The notes below the pieces were generated by a model. The model saw nothing but the letters and a program-made list of their open reading frames with translations. It was not told the origin of the DNA and ran no database searches. A program made the translations under genes and the position numbers. From Alphaproteobacteria bacterium (GTDB lineage: Bacteria > Myxococcota_A > UBA796 > UBA2385), in contig JACKEY010000004.1 of assembly GCA_020632755.1 (NCBI GenBank), positions 841,501-905,500 of the forward strand: a DNA stretch of 64,000 bases. The letters run 5' to 3'. Numbering within the stretch: position 1 is the first letter of the stretch; the number at the start of each line of letters is the position of its first letter. Shown piece by piece: positions 57,913-64,000 of this stretch.

Positions 57913-58017
57913 TTCGGCACACGCGCGTTCCGAAGCGAAACGAAATCGCGTAATCCGCTCGGGCCCGAAATCAGCAGAGATGTAGACGTACACGGCATGA
58001 TCGCCGGTCGTGTCGAT

Positions 58018-58034
58018 CTGGCACGCGCCCTGCA
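58018..58034 (+). promoter_or_regulatory. Near-consensus sigma-54 promoter
   Basis: CTGGCACG-cgcc-CTGCA. The -24 GG is at 58020-58021 and -12 GC at 58032-58033, spaced exactly 12 bases. Only the first T of TTGC is replaced by C. Transcription would begin near 58045, just before the first strong hairpin of the structured region. Confidence 0.5.
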
Positions 58035-58044
58035 TCACTTCCAG

Positions 58045-58380
58045 GCGTAGGCGGGACGGTCCCGCCCCCCTCTCTCTCCTGGAGCCCGCCGTGATCGACA
58101 CCTGGATCACCCCCTGGAACACGGTCACGGCGGGTTCCGGTTCCCTCTCCAAGAGCTCGGAGCCTCGGCTCCCCCACCTCCACCGGCCCCACGGGGCCGG
58201 CAACGGCCCTGCGCCCACGGCCACCACGGACCTGGGACCGGCGCGGGCCACCGCTCCTCCATCTCGCCACAAGTGCGCTGTGGCCCGGAGGAGCGGCGAA
58301 CAGGAAGAGGTGCGCGTCCGACGGTAGTCCCAGGGCCATTCGGACCGAGGCGGGGAGGCAGGCGACGCCTCCCCGCCTTT
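58045..58380 (+). ncRNA. Candidate structured RNA, about 335 nt, with intrinsic terminator
   Basis: Between the PHA-like gene and the cytochrome gene lies 550 bp with no credible reading frame. From the predicted sigma-54 start: hairpin 58050-58066 (7 bp); a long stem 58079-58094 with 58125-58140 (16 bp including two G-U pairs); hairpin 58183-58200 (7 bp, GC); a bipartite stem 58251-58260 with 58287-58296 (10 bp) closing 58266-58271 with 58279-58284 (6 bp); and the terminal hairpin 58348-58378 (12 bp) followed by TTT. Bases 57913-58017 hold AT-richer sequence with no gene, probably the upstream activating region. It could instead be the leader of the cytochrome lipoprotein gene if the terminator is regulated. 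Confidence 0.5.
58348..58380 (+). terminator. Strong intrinsic terminator hairpin
   Basis: Perfect 12-bp stem (58348-58359 with 58367-58378, arms aggcggggaggc), seven-base loop and a short T-run (ttt then gcgtctc). It is directional for plus-strand transcripts and lies 86 bases before the next gene. Confidence 0.65.
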
Positions 58381-58466
58381 GCGTCTCGCTCCTGCAACGG
58401 AGCGTTCCAGGCGATCGGGGCGCGGGGAGTCCAGCATGCGCCGGTCCCCCTCCCCGGAGCTCCTCG

Positions 58467-58853
58467 ATGAAGTCCTCGCTGCTGCTGACCGCCACCCTCG
58501 CCCTCGCGTCCACCCTGTTCCTCGCCTGCGGCGACAAGGACGACGACAGCGGCGGCTCCGCCGACGACACCGGGCACAGCCACGACTCTGGCAGCAGCAC
58601 CGACGGCGGCTCCGACGGCGGGGGCGACACCAGCGCCGGCGCGACGGTGTTCGCGTCCACCTGTGCGGACTGCCACGGCTCGGACGGCACCAACGGCACC
58701 GCGCCCGACCTGTCCGAGCGCGTCCCGACCAAGACCGACGAGGAGATCCGCACCCTGGTCGAGGACGGGCAGAACTACATGCCCGCCCAGGATCTGAGCA
58801 GCACCGAGATCGACGACGTCATCGCCTACCTGCGGGCCACCTTCCCCGGCTGA
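58467..58853 (+). CDS. c-type cytochrome lipoprotein
   Basis: 128 residues. Lipobox LFLACGDKDDD with Cys21, Ser/Gly/Asp linker containing His (GHSHD). Haem motif CADCH (Cys66, Cys69, His70) and likely axial Met104 in NYMPAQDL, giving a class I cytochrome c fold of about 80 residues. Anchored in the envelope as a small electron carrier. Convergent with the next operon, which holds a copper monooxygenase and a second cytochrome-like lipoprotein, and 87 bases after an intrinsic terminator. Confidence 0.9.
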   Translation: MKSSLLLTATLALASTLFLACGDKDDDSGGSADDTGHSHDSGSSTDGGSDGGGDTSAGATVFASTCADCHGSDGTNGTAPDLSERVPTKTDEEIRTLVEDGQNYMPAQDLSSTEIDDVIAYLRATFPG

Positions 58854-58879
58854 GCCGGGTCCGTCGCGGGCTGCGTCGG

Positions 58880-59284
58880 CTACTCGGCCGGGGCCCCTGC
58901 TTCGATCCAGCCCTGCACCAGCGCCAGCTGGTCGTCGGCCAGCGGGGCCGACGGCGGCATGGGGTCGCCTTCGATGACGGCGGTGCCGTCGTCGTGGGCC
59001 TGGAGCTTGGTCCACAGGTAGCTGTCGGCCGTGCTGCCGGCGACGACCCGGGTCTCGCTCTCGGCCTTCGTGCTGGCCACACCGACCAGCTGGGCGTGGG
59101 ACACCTCGGCGCTGCTCAGGTCGAGGTCGGCGGACCCGCCGCCTTCGCCGTGGCAGCTGCTGAAGGCGCAGCTCTTCGCGAAGACCTCGGCCTGGACGTT
59201 GGCCATGGTCGGGTCGAGCCCGGCGTCGCCGGAGTCGGCGTCCTTGTCACCGCAGGCGAGCAGGGTCAGGGCGAGGAGCAGCAT
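58880..59284 (-). CDS. Cytochrome-like lipoprotein with C-x4-CH haem motif
   Basis: 134 residues. Lipobox LLACGDKDADSG (Cys11). A haem motif with four intervening residues, Cys39-AFSS-Cys44-His45, is followed by GEGGGSADLDLSS and a likely Met ligand in EGDPMPPSAP. The CX4CH spacing is known from some cytochromes, and this form (SCxFSSCHG) recurs in myxobacterial lipoproteins. Last gene of a three-gene minus-strand operon with the copper monooxygenase-like protein, whose stop shares a base with its start. Confidence 0.85.
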   Translation of the reverse strand: MLLLALTLLACGDKDADSGDAGLDPTMANVQAEVFAKSCAFSSCHGEGGGSADLDLSSAEVSHAQLVGVASTKAESETRVVAGSTADSYLWTKLQAHDDGTAVIEGDPMPPSAPLADDQLALVQGWIEAGAPAE

Positions 59285-60252
59285 CAGTTCATCTCGCAGA
59301 AGGTGGTGGTCTTCTTCTCGAAGGCGACGCCGACGGCGACGCACATCTCGGACGGGAAGTCGATGGTGTGTTCGGTGGTGTTCTGCCACGCGCAGTCCAT
59401 CTGGATCTCGTCGCCGGGGAGCAGGACGAAGGGCGTGTCGGCGCCGAACTGCTCGACCGGCGGGGTGTCGCGGAACTCCGGATCCCAGGCGGGCACGTCG
59501 TAGATCACGGCGCTGTCGCTCCCGCGGCTGTGGGTCAGGCGGAAGGCCGAGCCGTGCTCGTGCATGTGCCCCAGGACGTAGAGCAGCTGGAGCTCGTCGT
59601 CGACGGTGCAGGTGGTGCTCTGGTCCGTGGCGATGCCGGCGGGCAGGCTGAAGTCGTTGGCCGCCAGGATGAACGGCGCGGCCCAGCGTCCAACGGAGTC
59701 TTCGGGAACGGTCTGCAGGACGGCGGCGTCCTGGACCCGGATGTCCTGGTCGCCCGTGTTGATGTAGTGGGCCTGGATGACGTAGCGCTGGCCTTCGTCC
59801 AGCTTGACCGCCATGTCGTCGGGCAGGAACAGGGTCGTGTCCATGACCTCGCCGCCGACGGTGCCTTCGTTGGGCAGCATGAACGGCTGCAGATCGCCCA
59901 TGCCCAGGGTGTCGCCGTCGGTGCAGTCGACCACCGTGCCGTCGGGGAAGTCGATGGGCGACGCGCTCGTGCCCATCGGCACGAAGTGGTGACCGAACTG
60001 GTTCTGGTGGGTCGCCATGTTGTGCAGGCCGACGTCGGGGCCCGTGTAGGTCTGGATCAGGCAGTACTGGATCTCGGTCGCGGCCGGGATGACGACCTCG
60101 GGTCCCCACCAGATCTGTTCGTCGGCGGACAGGGCCGGCAGGTCGGCTTCGGTGAGTCGAAGATCGAGCGCGTCGTCGGCCACGGCGCCGCCGCTGTCGG
60201 TGGCGGTGGGGTCGGCGCTGCAGGCCATCAAGAGGGCGAGGACGAGGCTCAT
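59284..60252 (-). CDS. PHM/DBM-type copper monooxygenase-like lipoprotein
   Basis: 322 residues, lipobox LMACS. Shows the two-domain copper type II monooxygenase pattern: LHNMATHQNQFGHHFVP with the His-His pair of the CuH site, YVIQAHYINTG with the third His, GHMHEHGSAFRLT with the HxH of the CuM site and EIQMDCAWQNT with the Met ligand. All six expected copper ligands of peptidylglycine alpha-hydroxylating monooxygenase are therefore in place. It should hydroxylate an unactivated C-H bond of an envelope substrate using reductant supplied by the neighbouring cytochrome. The start overlaps the upstream lipoprotein gene (CAT at 60250-60252 inside it). Substrate unknown. Confidence 0.82.
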   Translation of the reverse strand: MSLVLALLMACSADPTATDSGGAVADDALDLRLTEADLPALSADEQIWWGPEVVIPAATEIQYCLIQTYTGPDVGLHNMATHQNQFGHHFVPMGTSASPIDFPDGTVVDCTDGDTLGMGDLQPFMLPNEGTVGGEVMDTTLFLPDDMAVKLDEGQRYVIQAHYINTGDQDIRVQDAAVLQTVPEDSVGRWAAPFILAANDFSLPAGIATDQSTTCTVDDELQLLYVLGHMHEHGSAFRLTHSRGSDSAVIYDVPAWDPEFRDTPPVEQFGADTPFVLLPGDEIQMDCAWQNTTEHTIDFPSEMCVAVGVAFEKKTTTFCEMN

Positions 60253-60764
60253 GGCTGCGTGATCCCGAGCTGGACGGTGAAGGAGGTGGTGACCCCGGGC
60301 TCGACGATCACCTTGTTCTCGTTGGGGATGGTGACGACGTCGCCGCTGTCGCAGCCGTTGTCGTCGATGTCCAGGCAGCCCAGGATCCAGACGACCTGGG
60401 GCTCGAGCTCCGGCGAGGTCCACAGCGCTTCTGTCGGGTTGGCGCCCGTCACGAAGTCGATGCCGTCGACCTCGATGTCGGCGAGGGGCTCGGCGCCGTC
60501 GACGGGCCCGGTGCTGGTCGCGTCGTCCTCGGCGAAGACGGACCCGTGGAAGGTGCCCTGGGCCGGGTGGTCCAGCTCACCCTTCTCCAGGTAGTCGTCG
60601 TCGATCTCCCAGGACAGCGACAGGGTGCCGGGTCCGTCGGCGGTGGTGCCGTCGGTGCTGGTGTCGCCGTCCGTGGCGCCGCTGTCGGTCGCGCCGCTGC
60701 CGGAGTCGGCGTCCTTGTCGCCGCAGGCGAGCAGGGGCAGGAGCAGCAGGCAGAGGGACGACAT
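60249..60764 (-). CDS. Lipoprotein, first gene of the monooxygenase operon
   Basis: 171 residues. Lipobox LLACGDKDADSGSG. A Ser/Gly/Thr linker of about 30 residues is followed by an approximately 120-residue beta-rich domain (TLSLSWEIDDDYLEKGELDHPAQGTFHGSVFAED, VVWILGCLDIDDNGCDSGDVVTIPNENKVIVEP) with a Cys pair. No family. Stop overlaps the next gene by four bases. It probably forms an envelope complex with the copper monooxygenase and cytochrome. Confidence 0.8.
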   Translation of the reverse strand: MSSLCLLLLPLLACGDKDADSGSGATDSGATDGDTSTDGTTADGPGTLSLSWEIDDDYLEKGELDHPAQGTFHGSVFAEDDATSTGPVDGAEPLADIEVDGIDFVTGANPTEALWTSPELEPQVVWILGCLDIDDNGCDSGDVVTIPNENKVIVEPGVTTSFTVQLGITQP

Positions 60765-60824
60765 GGGGACTCCGGGCAGGCCGCGCAGCCTACCACCCCC
60801 ACATGCCGCCTGGAACCACGCCGT

Positions 60825-61793
60825 TCAGCGCTGGCGGAAGCCGCCGCACTGCACATCCAGCGACACGCTGGACCCGCTCGCCGTCCAGCAGCTGCCGATG
60901 TGATCGCGGTCATCCGCGATGCACAGCACGTCGCCTTCGTCCATGCTCAGGCTGCGGGTGCTGTTGCTGCTCTCCCAGCCGTAGGTGCCGCCGCTGCTCG
61001 GGCTGCGGCCCTGGAAGATCCGGACCTTCTCGGGACAGTCGATGTGCATGCTGACCGAGACCCGCTGGGGGCCGGCCGGCTTGCTGCTGGTCGAGGCGCT
61101 CGGGGCAGGGATCGCGGGGGCGGGGCGGGCCGCCTGCATCGCCGCGGCCTGGGCGGCGGCCTGCTGCTGCAGCGCGGCGTCGTGGGCGGCCTGCGAGGCC
61201 TGGCGCCGGCCGAGCTCGGCCTGGTACCAGGCGCGCTCGTCGGCGGTGGCCCAGCCGTCCCCGACCGCCGCCAGGCAGGCGCCGATGGTGTCGAAGCGCT
61301 GGATATCGCTGGCCGCGGCGTCCGCGGCGGCCCGGCAGCGCGCGCCGCCGGCCGTGGGGTCGGGCGTGACGGCCAGCCACGCCCGCAGGGCCGAGCTGGT
61401 CGGGTGGGTGTCCAGGGCCCGCTCGGCCAGCGCCAGGGCCTGGTCGTTGCGGCCGGCGGCCAGGGCGATCTCCGCCGACATGCCGAGCAGCAGGCCGAAC
61501 TGCGGGTCGTCGCCCTTCGCTGCCCCTACGGCCTGGAAGTAGGCGTCCAGGTGATCGGCCGGCACGGCTCCCCGGGCCAGGCTGCCCGACTGCGCGGCCG
61601 CGTTGAGCACGCCGCCCCACTGCAGCAACACCGCGCTGTTGCCCGGCGCGGCCTGGGCCTGGGCCCGCATCGTCTCGGCCATCTGGACCATGCCCTGGTC
61701 CACGGCCGCGTAGGCGGCAGCCTGGGGATCCTGGCGGGGCCGCTTCGCTTCGGTGGGGGAGGGGAGGGCGAGGGCGAGGGCGAGGATCCACAT
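60825..61793 (-). CDS. TPR-like secreted protein with C-terminal Cys-rich beta-domain
   Basis: 322 residues. Signal peptide WILALALALPSPTEA with cleavage before KRP, no lipobox. TPR-like helices cover about residues 25-185 (GLLLGMSAEIALAAGRNDQALALAERALDTHPTSSALRAWLAV), then an Ala/Gln-rich linker and a C-terminal beta-domain with four Cys (IDCPEKVRIFQG, VLCIADDRDHIGSCW, VQCGGF). The latter recalls small extracellular domains stabilised by disulfides. Unknown role, periplasmic. Divergent from the dipeptidase-like gene. Confidence 0.75.
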   Translation of the reverse strand: MWILALALALPSPTEAKRPRQDPQAAAYAAVDQGMVQMAETMRAQAQAAPGNSAVLLQWGGVLNAAAQSGSLARGAVPADHLDAYFQAVGAAKGDDPQFGLLLGMSAEIALAAGRNDQALALAERALDTHPTSSALRAWLAVTPDPTAGGARCRAAADAAASDIQRFDTIGACLAAVGDGWATADERAWYQAELGRRQASQAAHDAALQQQAAAQAAAMQAARPAPAIPAPSASTSSKPAGPQRVSVSMHIDCPEKVRIFQGRSPSSGGTYGWESSNSTRSLSMDEGDVLCIADDRDHIGSCWTASGSSVSLDVQCGGFRQR

Positions 61794-61833
61794 GGGCGGG
61801 CTCCGGGGAGGGGGGAGAGGATAGGGGGCGGTG

Positions 61834-63099
61834 ATGCCGAGCTTGCTGCTGTGGCTGGCCCTGGGGCTGGCGCCGACGGCCGACGCCGAGGAGGTGCGCG
61901 GCCAGATCGACTGGCAGGGGCACCCGGCGATGCACCTGCCGTGGCGGATCTACGGGAAGGGACTGACCGAGCGTACGCCGAAGCTGTCCTACAAGCACGC
62001 CTTCCGACAGACCATGCACGCCCCCTACGTCGAGGCGTCGGGCGTGCGCATCCTGCTCACCGCCGCGATGGCCGCCGAGAAGGCCCGCTCGGCCGCCCAG
62101 GCTCGCGACCTCATCCTGCAGCAGCTGCGCTACGTCGAGGCCTTCGTCGAGACCCACCCGGACCGCTTCGCCCTGGCCCGCACCCCGGCCCAGGCCCGCG
62201 ACATCCTGGCGACCACCGACAAGATCGTCGTCATCCACAGCATCGAGGGCGGCCGGATGCTGCTGTCGGGGCCCGAGGACGCGGCCTTCTGGGCGGACCA
62301 GGGCGTGGCGCTGGTGACGTTGATCCACCTCGTCGACGACGAGCTCGGCGGCGCCGCCATCAACCCGGAGTGGACCGGGCCGCTCATCAACCGCGAGGCG
62401 GTCCGCAAGCGGCGCAGGGGTCAGGACCGCGGGCTCACCCAGCGGGGCCGTGACGCCATCGTCGAGCTCGATCGCGCCGGCATCCTGGTCGACCTGAGCC
62501 ACATGTCCCCGCAGTCCCTCGACGAGACCCTGGTGCTGACGGCGGAGCACGGCATCGCCCCCGTGCTGACCCACGCGAAGCTCGACCGCATCCAGGACAG
62601 CGAGCGGGGGCTGTCCGATGCCCAGGTGGTCGAGATCTACCGCCAGGGCGGCGTGGTCAACACGCCGCTGTCGGGCACGGCGCTCGAGGCGCTGGACGCT
62701 GCGGTTCCCGCGCCGGCCGATCGTTGCCCGGGCAGCATCGACGACTTCCGCTGGCACCACGAGCAGCTGCGCGCCATCCAGGACGAACACCTGGTCGAGC
62801 TGTTCGGTGTCTCCGACCGCTCCGCGCTGACGGACGCGCAGCGCACGGCGCTGGCGGTCGGCTGGTCCAGCGACTGGAACGGCGGCATCGGGCACACCCG
62901 GCCGCGCTACGGCCGCGCCGGCTGCCTGCCGCGTCGCGAGCTGCCCGACGACACGATGGAGATCGACCGCTACGGGCTGGCCCACCCGGGCCTGCTGCCC
63001 CAGCAGTGGGTCCGCCTGGAGCAGGCCGGGTTCGACCTGGATCCGATGCTGCGTTCGGCCGAGCGTTTCCTGCAGCTTTGGGAGCAGGCCGGCCGCTGA
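61834..63099 (+). CDS. Membrane dipeptidase (renal dipeptidase, M19) family protein
   Basis: 421 residues from ATG; a GTG three bases upstream would add one residue. Signal peptide MPSLLLWLALGLAPTADA. M19 pattern: GHPAMHLPW (His ligands, in the place of the family DGHND), KIVVIHSIEGGRML with the bridging Glu, LTQRGRDAIVELDRAGILVDLSHMS with a further His, APVLTHAK with the last zinc His, and GWSSDWNGGIGH. The altered first motif (HPAMH) suggests a divergent subfamily, so activity on dipeptides or D-amino-acid-containing substrates is likely but unproven. Secreted; monocistronic. Confidence 0.85.
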   Translation: MPSLLLWLALGLAPTADAEEVRGQIDWQGHPAMHLPWRIYGKGLTERTPKLSYKHAFRQTMHAPYVEASGVRILLTAAMAAEKARSAAQARDLILQQLRYVEAFVETHPDRFALARTPAQARDILATTDKIVVIHSIEGGRMLLSGPEDAAFWADQGVALVTLIHLVDDELGGAAINPEWTGPLINREAVRKRRRGQDRGLTQRGRDAIVELDRAGILVDLSHMSPQSLDETLVLTAEHGIAPVLTHAKLDRIQDSERGLSDAQVVEIYRQGGVVNTPLSGTALEALDAAVPAPADRCPGSIDDFRWHHEQLRAIQDEHLVELFGVSDRSALTDAQRTALAVGWSSDWNGGIGHTRPRYGRAGCLPRRELPDDTMEIDRYGLAHPGLLPQQWVRLEQAGFDLDPMLRSAERFLQLWEQAGR

Positions 63100-63233
63100 G
63101 CGGTGGCAGGGGCCGGGTGCGACCAGCTGTCACATCGGTCGCGAGGCCGTGACAATGCCCGTTGCACGGAGAGTGGCCCTACCACCGGGCTGTCGCCTTG
63201 GTTACCGCCCCGCGACTCTCACTGGAGGCACCC

Positions 63234-63800
63234 ATGGATCAGGCCTGGGACATGGCCATGAGTTCGGTGCTGGCTCTCTCGATCGGTGGTGTGTCCGCCG
63301 TGCTCGGCCTCTGGGTCGGGCGAGACAAGAGCCGCCCCGTTTCCTTCGCGGTCCTGATGACCGTGCTCATCCTCTCCGCCGTCGGCGTCGGCGTCGTGCA
63401 GTCCGTGCTCGATGCCGAAGACGCGATCAAGAAGCAGGCCGACCTCGACCGCATGGTCGAGACCGTGACCGAGATCGCGATCGCCTCGGGCGACGAGGAG
63501 CTCGCCAAGCTCATCGAGAGCCAGACCGGCGTCAAGGTCGACATCCCCGAGGAAGTCGCCGCCGCCGAGCCGGCCGAGGGCAGCGACACCGGCGCCGCCG
63601 AAGACGGTGAGGGCTCCGGCGACGAAGCCACCGACGAAGGCGCTGCCGACGACGGTGCTGCCGCCGAAGGCGACGCCGCCGAGGGCGACGCGACCGACGG
63701 CTCCGCTACCGAAGGGGACGCCGCTGAGGCCGTGCCCGCCGAAGGCGACGGCGCCTCCACCGACACCCCCGACGGCGCCGACGCGCCGGCCGCCCAGTAG
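63234..63800 (+). CDS. Small membrane protein with acidic Ala/Glu/Asp tail
   Basis: 188 residues, ATG with GGAGG at 63224-63228. Two membrane helices (about residues 9-30 and 37-58) are followed by a helix (QADLDRMVETVTEIAIASGDEELAKLIESQ) and a low-complexity tail of Ala/Glu/Asp/Gly (AEGDAAEGDATDGSATEGDAAEA). The next gene begins the same way. The tail contains repeated 9-base units and may bind calcium or proteins. No family recognised. Confidence 0.75.
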   Translation: MDQAWDMAMSSVLALSIGGVSAVLGLWVGRDKSRPVSFAVLMTVLILSAVGVGVVQSVLDAEDAIKKQADLDRMVETVTEIAIASGDEELAKLIESQTGVKVDIPEEVAAAEPAEGSDTGAAEDGEGSGDEATDEGAADDGAAAEGDAAEGDATDGSATEGDAAEAVPAEGDGASTDTPDGADAPAAQ

Positions 63801-63809
63801 GAGCCCGCC

Positions 63810-64000
63810 ATGGACATCGGACTCATCGTCAGCTTCGCCGGCGTGCTCGTCGCCGGCCTCGCCGGTATCCTCGGCGTGTGGATGGAGCGCGACCACGACT
63901 CGCCGAAGGTGTGGGCCTTCATCTTCTCGGGCCTGATCGTCGTCGCCAGCGGCGTCGAAGCCAACAACACCTACGGGGACACCACCGAGGCGGCCGAGAC
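63810..64000 (+). CDS. Membrane protein related to the preceding one, 3' end cut by window
   Basis: ATG nine bases after the previous stop, AGGAG at 63799-63803. The visible 63 residues hold two membrane helices (IGLIVSFAGVLVAGLAGILGVWM and WAFIFSGLIVVASGVEA), with the same order as in the upstream gene (helix, Gly-Val-Trp then a charged loop, second helix). The two are probably diverged tandem duplicates. It continues past the window. Confidence 0.75.
   Translation, partial: MDIGLIVSFAGVLVAGLAGILGVWMERDHDSPKVWAFIFSGLIVVASGVEANNTYGDTTEAAE

Noticed and set aside
58010..58327. Short open frame of 105 codons in the second structured stretch.
   Set aside because: The product is basic and low-complexity, and the segment is better explained by hairpins and a terminator.

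Overview
The window is very GC-rich, with almost every codon ending in G or C, and about 90% coding. It reads as a chromosome segment of a myxobacterium-like organism (Myxococcota). Supporting traits are: many secreted lipoproteins with Asp/Gly/Ser/Thr-rich linkers; repeated Asp-rich MopE-type putative metal-binding motifs (DxDxDG...DCDD...PGA...DGxDxDCDG); lamin-tail-domain lipoproteins; a DUF1592/DUF1552 gene pair; a DUF4476 protein; and divergent, overlapping gene packing with frequent GTG starts. No phage, IS element, CRISPR array, rRNA or tRNA was recognised.

Layout. 1-5.6 kb: lipoproteins, small membrane proteins and an OmpA-type peptidoglycan-binding lipoprotein. 5.55-6.58 kb: about 1 kb without a convincing gene, full of perfect hairpins, several capped by UUCG/CUCG loops. 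6.6-18.0 kb: a three-gene operon made of two giant paralogous proteins (HEAT-like repeats, HExxH metallopeptidase-like domain, vWA domain with intact MIDAS) flanking a MoxR-type AAA+ ATPase. This triad, with the structured leader in front of it, is my best candidate for an undescribed system. 18.0-19.2 kb: ferritin-like protein and lipoprotein. 19.3-25.9 kb: TetR-regulated RND efflux operon with two operator-like palindromes. 26.0-28.4 kb: OsmC protein and a DUF692 (MNIO-type) enzyme with a translationally coupled partner. 28.6-37.8 kb: two large lamin-tail lipoproteins around an outer-membrane protein and a three-gene operon with a zinc phospholipase C/P1-nuclease-like protein.

38.0-43.9 kb: a MutH mismatch-repair endonuclease, a lipoprotein, a cyclopropane-synthase-like methyltransferase, a radical SAM/SPASM enzyme divergent from a small zinc-ribbon protein, an Mpo1-like protein, a TetR regulator and a membrane protein. 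44.1-47.0 kb: HTTM-domain membrane protein with its usual partner, then a membrane class III adenylate cyclase. 47.0-48.4 kb: CsoR-type copper sensor divergent from a NikR-like regulator and a TlpA-like thioredoxin lipoprotein. 48.4-57.9 kb: propeller lipoprotein, DUF1592-DUF1552-lipoprotein operon, DUF4476 lipoprotein, PAP phosphatase-like enzyme, TPR lipoprotein and a PHA-system-like protein. 57.9-58.5 kb: a second hairpin-rich non-coding stretch with a near-consensus sigma-54 promoter and an intrinsic terminator. 58.5-64 kb: c-type cytochrome lipoproteins, a PHM-like copper monooxygenase, a TPR protein, a membrane dipeptidase-family protein and two related small membrane proteins, the last cut by the window end.

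Most of the genes encode envelope and secreted functions. Cytoplasmic systems that stand out are the MoxR/vWA triad, MutH, the MNIO pair and the radical SAM enzyme. All functions are inferred by reading; no database search was run.
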